Positions 8,420 to 16,336 of a DNA stretch of 64,000 nucleotides are shown piece after piece; positions within the stretch are counted from its first letter, which is position 1; every line of letters begins with the position of its first letter. The notes beneath the pieces were generated by a model that did no database searches, had not been told where the DNA came from, and worked only from the letters and a program-made list of their open reading frames with translations. Both the position numbers and the translations under genes were made by a program. The stretch covers positions 88,990-152,989 of the forward strand of contig CAIVQB010000106.1 in NCBI GenBank assembly GCA_903907925.1, given 5' to 3'. The DNA is from an uncultured Verrucomicrobiota bacterium (GTDB lineage Bacteria; Verrucomicrobiota; Verrucomicrobiia; Limisphaerales; UBA9464).

Positions 8420-9550
8420 ATGAAATCCGAGAACCTGCTCATCATTGCCGATTCCGATCGCGACGCGGATCTTCGGTACGTGACCGGATTTCAGGCCTCC
8501 GACCCCTTCATCTGGCTGGAAGCGGACGGGCGGGGGCACGCGGTGTTCAGTGATCTTGAGATCGATCGCGGCCGTGCGGAATCCTCGGTGGACAAGGTGC
8601 ATGCGTTGTCGACCCTGTGCCGCCGATTGGTGCGGGAGGGCGTGGAGGCACCGGGTCTGGCCGAAGTCGCGGCCCTGTTGTGCCGCGACCTGGGAGTCCG
8701 CCGGGTGGTGGTGCCGTCGAAGTTTCCGCTGCTGCTGGCGCGACGGTTGCGAAAGCTGGGGATCAAGGTGAAACCTCGCGAGGGTTGTTTTCTCCCGGGC
8801 CGTGAGTTGAAGGAGGCGGCCGAGGTTAAGATGATTTCTGCAGCGCTGGTCATGGCAGAGGTGGGAATGGCGGAAGGGATTCAAGCTCTTCGAAAAGCCC
8901 GGATCGGTCGCAATGGACGGCTGCTGCTCCATGGCGTAGAACTCACCAGCGAGAAACTTCGTTCGATCATCGACTGCGCCGTCCTTCGCGCCGGGGGACT
9001 TCCCGCCAACACCCTGGTGGCCGGAGGTGTCCAGGCCTGCAATCCGCATCAACGCGGACACGGCCCGCTCCCGGCCCACCAGCCGATCGTCATCGACATT
9101 TTTCCGCGTTCGATCCGCACCGGTTATTTCGGAGACATCACCCGGACGGTGGTGCGAGGGCGCGCATCCGACGCAGCTCGACGGCAATATGCAGCCGTTC
9201 TGGAAGCGCAGAACCGCGCGTTTGATTGCCTGCGCGAAGGGGTCACCGGAAGCGAAGTTCACGCGGTGGTCGAGGCTTCGTTCCGCGGTGCCGGGTTCGT
9301 CACCCGAAGGGCTCGTGGTCGCCATACCGGATTCTTCCACAGCACCGGACACGGGATCGGCCTGGAACTTCATGAGCCGCCGCGACTCGCGCGACTCGCC
9401 GACAGTCCGCTTCGGATCGGCCACGTGGTCACGATCGAACCGGGGCTCTACTATCCGTCCACCGGCGGAGTGCGTCTGGAGGACGTGGCGCTGGTGACGG
9501 CAGGTGGCCCGGTCAACCTGACCCGCTTCGAGAAAATCTTCGAACTGTAA
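8420..9550 (+). CDS. M24 family metallopeptidase (Xaa-Pro aminopeptidase-like)
   Basis: A pita-bread-fold metallopeptidase that removes N-terminal residues, often before proline. All five metal ligands are visible: D226 and D239 (VIDIFPRS and YFGDITRT), H311 (HSTGHGIGLELHEPP), E340 (TIEPGLY) and E354 (VRLEDVAL). The N-terminal 150 residues form the creatinase-like domain typical of Xaa-Pro peptidases rather than methionine aminopeptidase. I chose ATG 8420 because MKSENLLIIADSD starts the domain; the frame is open upstream into sppA. It starts 34 bases after sppA and may share its transcript. Substrate specificity is unknown. Confidence 0.88.
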   Translation: MKSENLLIIADSDRDADLRYVTGFQASDPFIWLEADGRGHAVFSDLEIDRGRAESSVDKVHALSTLCRRLVREGVEAPGLAEVAALLCRDLGVRRVVVPSKFPLLLARRLRKLGIKVKPREGCFLPGRELKEAAEVKMISAALVMAEVGMAEGIQALRKARIGRNGRLLLHGVELTSEKLRSIIDCAVLRAGGLPANTLVAGGVQACNPHQRGHGPLPAHQPIVIDIFPRSIRTGYFGDITRTVVRGRASDAARRQYAAVLEAQNRAFDCLREGVTGSEVHAVVEASFRGAGFVTRRARGRHTGFFHSTGHGIGLELHEPPRLARLADSPLRIGHVVTIEPGLYYPSTGGVRLEDVALVTAGGPVNLTRFEKIFEL

Positions 9551-9561
9551 AAAATTCTACG

Positions 9562-9589
9562 TTGCAACCGCCGGTGGGCCGCCTACCAC
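9562..9589 (+). promoter_or_regulatory. Possible sigma-70-type promoter for argA
   Basis: TTGCAA (9562-9567) and TACCAC (9584-9589) are separated by 16 bases and lie 29 bases before the argA start, preceded by an A-rich run just after the upstream stop. The match is loose. Confidence 0.35.
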
Positions 9590-9618
9590 TTCGCGCCAAG
9601 CGTGTCTGACCGTCTCCA

Positions 9619-10899
9619 GTGAAACCCACCGATCTTCGCGGAATCCTCCGCTACATCCCCCGTTATCGCGAGAAGACCTTCGTGGTCGCCGTCGATGGAT
9701 CCATCGTCACTGACGATAATTTCGCCAACCTGCTTCTAGATCTCGCGGTTCTGCGTTCGCTGAACATCCGCATCGTCCTGGTGCACGGTGCAGCGGAACA
9801 GATCCGCGCACTTGGCGTGGAACGCGGCATCACTCCCTCCAATCTCGACGGCACAGGAATCACCGACGCCGACACCCTGAATCTGGCGCTGACGGCGGCC
9901 AACCGTCTGACCCACGAGATCCTGGAGGGATTGGCGGCGAACGACCTCCGTGCGGTGTCGACCAATGCGGTTATCGCTCATCCGCTTGGCATCCTCGGTG
10001 GGGTCGACCATCAGTTCACCGGCAAGGTGGAACGCATGGACGTCGAATTCCTCCAATCCCTGCTGGCTCAGGGCATCATCCCGGTGGTGCCGCCGTTGGG
10101 CTTCGACGGCGACGGCAAGACCTACCGCGTGAACTCCGACGCCGTGGCGGCCAGCTTGGCGGATCAGTTGCGGGCGATGAAACTGGTCTACGTCACCGGC
10201 AATGACGGCCTCGTTCGTCAGGGCCGGTTGCTGCGCCAGGTGCCGGTCGCCGATCTCAAGCAATTGATCGCCCAAAGCCCGGCTGATCTTCCTCCGGAGG
10301 TTCTATCCAAGGCCCGTTTTGCCGTGACCGCCTGCGAGGCCGGCGTGCCGCGGGTCCATGTGATCAATGGACGGGTCGATGAGGGGTTGCTGGCCGAGAT
10401 TTTCTCGAACGAAGGCGTCGGGACGATGGTGTACGCCAATGAGTACCAGCAGATCCGGCGGGCCTTGAAGAAGGACATCCGCAGCCTCCTGCAGTTGACG
10501 AAGAATTCGGTCGCCAGCGCGGAACTGGTGAAACGGACCCGGCCGGCCATCGAGAAACAGATCGGCGACTATTACCTTTTCGAAATCGACAAGAACCCGG
10601 TCGCCTGTGTCGCGCTCCACGTTTATCCGGAACAGAACAAGGGCGAGCTCGCCTTCCTGTTCGTGAATGCGTCCCACGAGAATCAGGGCATCGGCAGCAA
10701 GCTTGTTCAATTCGTGGAGAACAAAGCCCGCGAGCTCGGATTGTCGGAATTGATCACGCTCTCCACCCAGGCTTTCACGTGGTTTCAGGGCAAGGCGGGC
10801 TTCGTCGAGGGAAGTCCCGATGACCTGCCATCAGGCCGCCGCGAGCGCTACGACTCCAGCGGCCGGCATTCCAAGGTCCTGATCAAGAAACTGCGCTGA
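9619..10899 (+). CDS. argA: Amino-acid N-acetyltransferase (N-acetylglutamate synthase)
   Basis: ArgA acetylates glutamate to N-acetylglutamate, the first step of arginine synthesis. The 426-residue product has the two-domain layout of the classic enzyme: an amino-acid-kinase-like domain (about 1-295, with VLVHGAAEQIRALG and YRVNSDAVAASLADQL) that senses arginine in known members, then a GNAT domain (about 300-426, with ELAFLFVNASHENQGIGSKLV) that does catalysis. The start is a GTG at 9619, and the first residues (KPTDLRGILRYIPRYREKTFVV) match the family. No other arg gene is nearby. It is convergent with the superoxide dismutase gene. Confidence 0.93.
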   Translation: MKPTDLRGILRYIPRYREKTFVVAVDGSIVTDDNFANLLLDLAVLRSLNIRIVLVHGAAEQIRALGVERGITPSNLDGTGITDADTLNLALTAANRLTHEILEGLAANDLRAVSTNAVIAHPLGILGGVDHQFTGKVERMDVEFLQSLLAQGIIPVVPPLGFDGDGKTYRVNSDAVAASLADQLRAMKLVYVTGNDGLVRQGRLLRQVPVADLKQLIAQSPADLPPEVLSKARFAVTACEAGVPRVHVINGRVDEGLLAEIFSNEGVGTMVYANEYQQIRRALKKDIRSLLQLTKNSVASAELVKRTRPAIEKQIGDYYLFEIDKNPVACVALHVYPEQNKGELAFLFVNASHENQGIGSKLVQFVENKARELGLSELITLSTQAFTWFQGKAGFVEGSPDDLPSGRRERYDSSGRHSKVLIKKLR

Positions 10900-10926
10900 T
10901 CTCGCCCGGCGCGTTGTGAAACGGGA

Positions 10927-10960
10927 AACGGCGCCGCGTTATGATTCTCGCGACGCCGTT
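10927..10960. terminator. Hairpin between convergent argA and sod, possible terminator
   Basis: AACGGCG (10927-10933) pairs with CGCCGTT (10954-10960), with an inner CGCG/CGCG extension. There is no T-run, so intrinsic termination is uncertain; position between convergent genes is the main support. Confidence 0.4.
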
Positions 10961-10995
10961 GGAACGGCCGGCCCAAAGCGGCGTGCCGTGCGAAC

Positions 10996-11727
10996 TCAGC
11001 CGGCAATCTTATCGTACCGCTGCTGGATGAACTCCCAGTTGATCAACGGGAAGAACGCCTTCACGTAATCGGCGCGACGGTTCTGGAATTTGAGATAATA
11101 CGCATGCTCCCACAGGTCGATGCCGACCAGCGGGGTGCGGCCGGCCGACAGCGGTGAGTCCTGGTTGGCGGTGGATTCCATCGCCAGTTTCTTGTTGGCG
11201 TCCAGGGTCAGCCACACCCATCCGCTGCCAAACACGCCCAGACACTTTTCCAAAAAGAGTTTCTGCCCCTCCTCCTTGTCGGCGAACAATGCGCCGAGTG
11301 CTTCTCCCAGCGGGCCTTCAGGACCGGGACCGCCCTCGGGTCGGAGGCATTGCCAGAACAGCGTGTGATTGTAGTGGCCGCCGGCATGGTTGCGGACCGC
11401 CGTGCGGATTTTCTCCGGCACCGCGTTCAAGTCCTTGAGCAGTTCCTCGACGCTGAGCTTTTGAAGGTCGGGATAGTCGGCGAGCGCCTTGTTCAGATTG
11501 GTGACGTACGCGGCATGATGCTTGTCGTGATGGATCTCCATCGTCTTCGCATCGAACTGGGGCTCCAGCGCGTTGGCGGCATAGGGCAGCGGCGCGAGTT
11601 TGTGCGGACCGGTCGGTGCCGGCGTCGCCGCCTGCGCGAGCGCGCGGGTCACCGTGGTGCTGAGGAAGAATCCGGCGGAAAGGAGGCCGGTTGATTTGAG
11701 GGCCTGACGGCGTGAGAGAAGAGTCAT
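10996..11727 (-). CDS. Exported Fe/Mn superoxide dismutase
   Basis: Iron/manganese superoxide dismutase converts superoxide to oxygen and peroxide. In the 243-residue product the four metal ligands are H66 (MEIHHDKHH), H121 (GGHYNHTLFW), D204 and H208 (GIDLWEHAYY). The GGHxNH pattern is more typical of Mn or cambialistic enzymes than of strict Fe enzymes. Unlike the cytoplasmic form, it has a Tat-type signal: SRRQALK at 5-11, a hydrophobic stretch, and a likely cleavage after ALAQA near residue 34. It should therefore act in the periplasm after folding with its metal inside. The ATG at 11727 gives this signal; the frame is open further upstream but reads as low-quality sequence. Confidence 0.93.
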   Translation of the reverse strand: MTLLSRRQALKSTGLLSAGFFLSTTVTRALAQAATPAPTGPHKLAPLPYAANALEPQFDAKTMEIHHDKHHAAYVTNLNKALADYPDLQKLSVEELLKDLNAVPEKIRTAVRNHAGGHYNHTLFWQCLRPEGGPGPEGPLGEALGALFADKEEGQKLFLEKCLGVFGSGWVWLTLDANKKLAMESTANQDSPLSAGRTPLVGIDLWEHAYYLKFQNRRADYVKAFFPLINWEFIQQRYDKIAG

Positions 11728-11875
11728 GGAAAACGGGGTATTGATGTTCCACGAACCATTGCCACATCCCGGCGTCCATGCAAGTCCGCGGCGGGAACCG
11801 AACGGATCCGACCACCCGAAATCGGACTGTCCCCGGCCGCCCGCCGCGACTAGGTTGCGCCCATCCGCCGCCCTG

Positions 11876-12418
11876 ATGGCCTCCGATTCTCCCAATCCCA
11901 ACGATCGCCCCAAGGCGTCGTGGCTCCAGATCTTCCTGATCGGCCGGAATCCGAAAGTAACCGCCATCCGCCTCCTCGTCACCGCCGGCCTGGTGGTCGG
12001 CTATTTCCGCTGGATGGCCCTTCCTATCCAGGTCACGGGCATCAGCATGGAGCCGACTTATCACGACGGTCAGAGAACCTCGGTGAGCCGGCTTTCGCTG
12101 CGACTCCATCCCCCGGTCCGGGGCGATGTCATGGCGATCCGCACCACGGGTTTCCACAACCTGCTTCTCAAGCGAATCATCGCGCTTCCCGGGGAACGAG
12201 TTCACATCCGACGCGGCCAGGTCTTCATCAACGGCGAACCTCTCGACGAACCGTACCTCATCAAGAAAGCCCCGTGGAACTGGCCCCGGGATCTCGAGGA
12301 TGAATTGATCGGTCCGGACGAATTCCTGGTCATCGGCGACAATCGTGGCATGCCCCAGGACCGTCATGAATTCGGCATCGCGAAACGGGAACGCCTGGTG
12401 GGAAGGGCCAATCGATGA
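11876..12418 (+). CDS. lepB: Signal peptidase I
   Basis: Signal peptidase I cleaves signal peptides from secreted proteins at the outer face of the inner membrane. The 180-residue product has one membrane helix (about 28-50), then catalytic S57 in GISMEP, catalytic lysine K99 in LLLKRIIALPGE, and the GDNR box at 154-157. It is short, as in single-helix Gram-positive-style SPases, and lacks the large inserts of the E. coli enzyme. ATG 11876 gives a sensible N terminus; an in-frame upstream extension reads as non-coding. Its stop overlaps the next start (ATGA), which suggests translational coupling. Confidence 0.92.
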   Translation: MASDSPNPNDRPKASWLQIFLIGRNPKVTAIRLLVTAGLVVGYFRWMALPIQVTGISMEPTYHDGQRTSVSRLSLRLHPPVRGDVMAIRTTGFHNLLLKRIIALPGERVHIRRGQVFINGEPLDEPYLIKKAPWNWPRDLEDELIGPDEFLVIGDNRGMPQDRHEFGIAKRERLVGRANR

Positions 12419-12915
12419 GTCGCGGCTTTTTCCGGATCATCGGGTCCCTGATGGTCCTGGGTATCGTGGGCCTGTGGGTCCTGGTCCGGCCCACGGAAAG
12501 CCGTCGAATCACCCGGACGCTGGAAGCCCTGGCGAAGGAAGCCTCGTTTCGTCCCGGCGAAGGCCAGTTGCGTCGGCTGGCACGGGTTGAGTCGTTCGCC
12601 AACGCCTTTACCGAGGATGCCGTCATTCACTTTGAAACCCTGGGAATTCCGCCGGCGCAATTGTCCGGTCGCGATGAGATCCGCAGTCTGGCCGGCGCGA
12701 TTCAGATTCTCCAGGGCGGGATGGACGTTCAGTTGTTCGATCCGGTTGTGACCCTGGGGCCGGCGGAGGATACCGCCCGGGTTTACCTGACCGCCAGCGC
12801 CTCCAGCGGGAAGCAGGAAGCCTTCACCGCGCAGGAATTTGAGTTCCGGTTGGTGCGGCGCGATGGCACCTGGCGGATCCGCGAACTCAACACCGTCAAG
12901 ACCCTGCGGCGGTGA
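12415..12915 (+). CDS. Membrane-anchored NTF2/SnoaL-like hypothetical protein
   Basis: A 166-residue protein with an N-terminal membrane helix (about 7-23) and an extracytoplasmic domain. The domain pattern (residues ~55-160: a helical start, GIPPAQLSGRDEIRSL, then long alternating strands ending FEFRLVRRDGTWRIREL) resembles the NTF2/SnoaL cone fold, where this last segment is a typical final pair of strands. I do not recognise a specific family. Its start overlaps the lepB stop by four bases (ATGA), so it is probably made with signal peptidase I, but a functional link is only inferred. Confidence 0.72.
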   Translation: MSRGFFRIIGSLMVLGIVGLWVLVRPTESRRITRTLEALAKEASFRPGEGQLRRLARVESFANAFTEDAVIHFETLGIPPAQLSGRDEIRSLAGAIQILQGGMDVQLFDPVVTLGPAEDTARVYLTASASSGKQEAFTAQEFEFRLVRRDGTWRIRELNTVKTLRR

Positions 12916-13028
12916 TGGCGCGGAGATTTCGGATTGGCTCGATTCCCGATCGAAGATCCCTCGCCAAGACGCCCTGGACCCGTCGTAGGCCCACGAACGA
13001 CGCTCGTGGAATGAAGCTTACCCCCCGT

Positions 13029-13059
13029 CCCTCTCCTCCATTCCGAATGGAGGAGAGGG
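13029..13059. repeat. Palindromic intergenic repeat, family P copy 1
   Basis: Two 15-base arms (CCCTCTCCTCCATTC 13029-13043 and its complement 13045-13059) form an almost loop-free palindrome, followed by a G-rich tail to about 13083. It lies between convergent genes in a gap (12916-13149) that otherwise holds nothing recognisable. A related copy is at 15312-15342. Confidence 0.8.
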
Positions 13060-13149
13060 TGCCCGGAGGGCGGGTGAGGAGGCGCTCCCCGGTGTAGTGA
13101 AATCTATCGGATCGAATTCAAGAATCGCCTTCGACTCCACCGTTTCGTC

Positions 13150-13782
13150 TCAATTCCGCGCGGCGAACTGCACAAAATTCGAAAGCAACCGCAGCCCGAC
13201 GCCCTGGCTTTTTTCCGGATGGAATTGGGTCGCCCAGACGTTCTCCTTCCGAACAGCAGCAGCGAAGGGGACGCCATAGTCCGTCTGCCCGGCGATGATC
13301 GAGGCGTCCGCCGGCTTGGGAAAGAAGCTGTGGACGAAGTAAAAATGGCTGTTGTCCGGAATGCCCTCGAACATCGGGCAACCCGGCTGCGTGATAGACA
13401 CCTCGTTCCAGCCAATCTGCGGCACCTTGAGATGCGGTTCGGCTGGCGTCGGATGAAAACGGACCACCGGCCCCTGGAAAACGCCGAGCCCGAGGGCGCA
13501 GGAATTGAATTCCTCGCTGCGTTCGAACAAGGCCTGATAGCCCACGCAGATCCCCAGAAACGGCCGGCCGGACCGGATCCATTCCGAGACCGCCGCTCCC
13601 AGTTCCTGGCGATGCAGGGCGTTCAGGCAGTCGTCGAATGCCCCGACGCCCGGCAGGACCACTCCATGCGCCCGCTTAAAATCGTTCGGGGATGCGACCC
13701 GTTCCACCTCGGCACCGGCGGCACGGAGGGCCTTTTCGACGCTGCGGATATTTCCGGCGCCATAGTCAAGAAGCGCGAGCAC
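13150..13782 (-). CDS. hisH: Imidazole glycerol phosphate synthase glutaminase subunit HisH
   Basis: HisH hydrolyses glutamine and passes ammonia to HisF in the fifth step of histidine synthesis. The 210-residue product is a class I glutaminase: DYGAGN at 6-11, LPGVGAF at 43-49, nucleophile C79 in LGICVGYQ (the usual motif is GICLGMQ), and H188 and E190 in QFHPEKSQ. The GTG at 13782 gives the correct N terminus (LALLDYGAGN); the frame is open upstream, but that part is a low-complexity pyrimidine-rich stretch. It lies 146 bases after rlmN on the same strand. hisF is not in the window; hisA is found alone 30 kb away, so histidine genes are scattered here. Confidence 0.92.
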   Translation of the reverse strand: MLALLDYGAGNIRSVEKALRAAGAEVERVASPNDFKRAHGVVLPGVGAFDDCLNALHRQELGAAVSEWIRSGRPFLGICVGYQALFERSEEFNSCALGLGVFQGPVVRFHPTPAEPHLKVPQIGWNEVSITQPGCPMFEGIPDNSHFYFVHSFFPKPADASIIAGQTDYGVPFAAAVRKENVWATQFHPEKSQGVGLRLLSNFVQFAARN

Positions 13783-13928
13783 GGGGGGAGAATGGGGGAA
13801 AATTGCGGAGAAGGCAAAAAACGAAGGTAAAATGAAAAATGAAAAAGGAAGAGGCTGCACGGAATCGCCAGCAACCGCGCGGTATTGCCAAGAGCGCCAC
13901 AACTCGCTTGGTAATTCTCACCAAAACA

Positions 13929-15164
13929 TCATGCGACCTCCGATTCCTTCGCTTCCGTCTTCAACCGCAACTGGCCACAGGCGGCGTCGATGTCGTGGCC
14001 TTTTTCGCGGCGGAGGGTGGTGACGACTTCGTGCTGTTCGAGTTGGTCGGCGAAGGTCTCACACACGTCGTCGCTGGGGCGCACCCAGGGCAGGCCTTCG
14101 ACGGTGTTGTAGGGGATCAAGTTGACCTTGGCGTGCAACCGGTGGGCCAGGGTGGCGAGCGGTTCGACCTGGTCGAGTCCGTCATTTACCCCGGCGATGA
14201 GGATGTATTCCAGGGTAATCATCTTGCCCTTCAGACGGACATATTCCTCGCAGGCGGAAGTGAGTTCGGTGAGTGGGTACTTCCGATTGACCGGCATGAT
14301 CTGTCCGCGGACCGCGTCGGTCGCTCCGTGCAGGGAAATCGCCAGGCGGAACTGGAGCGGGTCGCGGGCCAGGGATCGGATTCCGGGAACCACCCCGCTG
14401 GTGGAGATGGTGATTTTCCGCGCGCCGATGCCGCAGCCCCAGCTCGCATTCAACGTGCGCAAGGCGGCCATCAGGTTTTCGAAATTGGCCAGAGGCTCAC
14501 CCATCCCCATCACCACGATATTGTTGACGATCCGTTCCGGCGGTCGGGGAGCGGCGGGTGGTGCCGCAGGGGCAACGGGAGCCCCGGGCACGATCGCCGC
14601 AGCGGGATCCGTGGCGGTGGTCTCGACGGTGGACTCGGTTGAAGAGGCGGGTACTTCAGTCGGCGCGGGGACGGTTGCGGGTGTGACGGCGGCTTCGACA
14701 CTGGCGGCCCAGCGTTCCACGGCGAGGATCTGTCCGATGATTTCGGAGGGCTCGAGGTTGCGTTTCCAACCGTCAAGTCCACTGGCGCAGAACCGGCAAC
14801 CGTAGGCGCATCCGACCTGGGTCGAAATGCAGAGCGTGTGACGGTCGCTGGCGTCGCCGTAAAGCCCTGGATTTGCGGGGATCAGGACACTTTCAATCAG
14901 CGCACCGTCCGCGAGGCGCCACAGAAACTTTTGCGTGGTATCGCTGGAACCCTGTTTGACGACCAGTTCCGGGAGTCGCAGAGACCACGTCTCCGCGAGC
15001 TGTTGGCGAAGACTCTTGGAGAGGTTGGTCATCGCGTCCCAGGAGACGGCGCGGCGCGCGTACAACCACCCCAACAATTGGTCGAGGCGGTAGGCGGGCT
15101 GACCCCAGGCAGCGAATTGGGCGGCGAGGGTTTCTCGGGTTTGGGAGCGGATATCCGGCAACAC
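13929..15164 (-). CDS. rlmN: Dual-specificity 23S rRNA/tRNA adenine-C2 methyltransferase RlmN, with inserted linker
   Basis: RlmN is a radical-SAM enzyme that methylates C2 of A2503 in 23S rRNA and A37 in some tRNAs. The 411-residue product has the 4Fe-4S cysteines C119, C123 and C126 (CAYGCRFC), C112 matching E. coli C118, and the methyl-carrying C396 (DAACGQL) matching E. coli C355, so it should be active. Odd: residues about 152-210 are an Ala/Pro/Thr/Val-rich linker that normal RlmN lacks, placed between the EIIGQILAVERW helix and the RIVNNIVVMGMGEPLAN segment. This explains the length (about 350-380 is usual). Translation appears to start at GTG 15164. Confidence 0.92.
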   Translation of the reverse strand: MLPDIRSQTRETLAAQFAAWGQPAYRLDQLLGWLYARRAVSWDAMTNLSKSLRQQLAETWSLRLPELVVKQGSSDTTQKFLWRLADGALIESVLIPANPGLYGDASDRHTLCISTQVGCAYGCRFCASGLDGWKRNLEPSEIIGQILAVERWAASVEAAVTPATVPAPTEVPASSTESTVETTATDPAAAIVPGAPVAPAAPPAAPRPPERIVNNIVVMGMGEPLANFENLMAALRTLNASWGCGIGARKITISTSGVVPGIRSLARDPLQFRLAISLHGATDAVRGQIMPVNRKYPLTELTSACEEYVRLKGKMITLEYILIAGVNDGLDQVEPLATLAHRLHAKVNLIPYNTVEGLPWVRPSDDVCETFADQLEQHEVVTTLRREKGHDIDAACGQLRLKTEAKESEVA

Positions 15165-15311
15165 CCCCGCAGCCTAGCACGAATGGCGGCGGCGGAAACC
15201 TTCGGAATAATCCAGTTTCAACCGAATCCAAGCGGTCGAATCCCGCCTTGGCGAAGGGCTTGAAGCGTGGGTCATTCGCAAGTGCGCTTCACCTGTCGCG
15301 CCCGGTGGACT

Positions 15312-15342
15312 CCCTCCCCTCCATTGCCGATGGAGGGGAGGG
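15312..15342. repeat. Palindromic intergenic repeat, family P copy 2
   Basis: Arms CCCTCCCCTCCAT (15312-15324) and ATGGAGGGGAGGG (15330-15342) flank a five-base loop. It resembles the repeat at 13029-13059 in arm sequence and in the G-rich right tail. The host gap 15165-15475 (311 bases, between larB and rlmN on the same strand) contains nothing else I can identify. Confidence 0.75.
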
Positions 15343-15475
15343 CCGGGGAGAGGCGGCGTCCACGGGCGTTGTGGGACGACTGGTGGTGACGTCGGCAATT
15401 GCCCCGGAAAACCCTGCCATCACTGCCAAATCACTCGCGAGAAGCGTCGCTAGAAGGATCGACCCATTCAAGGCG

Positions 15476-16240
15476 TCATCGATTCGCCGAAGCAGCCAAA
15501 GCGTTTATCTGACTGGCCGCGTAGCCGGCACCGAATCCATTATCGATGTTCACCACCGTCAATCCGCTCGCGCAGGAGTTCAGCATGCCCAGCAGGGCGG
15601 TGAGGCCGCCAAAATGAGAGCCGTAGCCGATGCTGGTGGGAACGCCGATCAGTGGTTTCCCCACTAGACCACCCACGACGCTCGGCAGTGCGGCTTCCAT
15701 GCCGGCCACCACGATCAACACATTGGCGGCCTGAAGGTCATCCACCCGTCGCAGCAGTCGGTGCAGGCCGGCCACGCCGACGTCGTAGATGCGCCGCACG
15801 GTATTGCCCATGAATTCCGCGGTGACCGCGGCCTCCTCCGCCACCGGCAAATCGCTGGTGCCGGCCGCCACCACCGCCACATAGCCGGGCCGCTTGGGCA
15901 GGGGCGATTTTTCCATGGTCAGACAACGGGCGGCTTCGTGATGAATCCCTTTCTTGAAGCGCCTACGGAACGCGGTCGCGTGCGCCGGCGTAATCCGGGT
16001 CACCAACACCCGACCACTGGCCTTCAATAGACGCTCGGAAATGGCCACGACCTGCGCCGGAGTCTTTCCAGCGCCGAAAATCACCTCGGGAAATCCCTTC
16101 CGCAATTCCCGCTGGGTGTCGACCACCGCAAACCCCAGGTCGGACACGGGCTCCGCCTGAAACGCCCTCAGGGTTTCGTCGCGGGTCGTCTGGCCGCGCT
16201 GGAATTGGTCGAGGAGATCGGCTGCTTGCTGCGGAGTCAC
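15476..16240 (-). CDS. larB: LarB, nickel-pincer cofactor biosynthesis carboxylase
   Basis: LarB carboxylates and hydrolyses nicotinic acid adenine dinucleotide to start the nickel-pincer nucleotide cofactor used by lactate racemase (LarA) and relatives. The 254-residue product has the helical N-terminal domain and a C-terminal PurE-like domain with VAAGTSDLPVAEEA, AGMEAALPSVVGGL and PTSIGYGSHFGGLTALLGMLNSCASG, all strong LarB features. The GTG at 16240 gives the usual length; TTG 16252 is an alternative. LarC, LarE and LarA are not in the window, so the cofactor pathway cannot be confirmed locally. The gene is divergent from the enolase-superfamily gene. Confidence 0.88.
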   Translation of the reverse strand: MTPQQAADLLDQFQRGQTTRDETLRAFQAEPVSDLGFAVVDTQRELRKGFPEVIFGAGKTPAQVVAISERLLKASGRVLVTRITPAHATAFRRRFKKGIHHEAARCLTMEKSPLPKRPGYVAVVAAGTSDLPVAEEAAVTAEFMGNTVRRIYDVGVAGLHRLLRRVDDLQAANVLIVVAGMEAALPSVVGGLVGKPLIGVPTSIGYGSHFGGLTALLGMLNSCASGLTVVNIDNGFGAGYAASQINALAASANR

Positions 16241-16336
16241 GACCCCAGCCAACCGGTCGCGGTGGCGTCGTGGCAAGGCTGAAAAGTGCGGAGCTCCGAA
16301 TGTTGGCCCTGTTTTCCGCCGCGTTGACCGGGGTCG

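Noticed and set aside
15289-15471. 60-codon frame with a signal-like start after larB
   Set aside because: Its second half is just the translated palindromic repeat at 15312-15342, and there is no sign of conservation to judge by.
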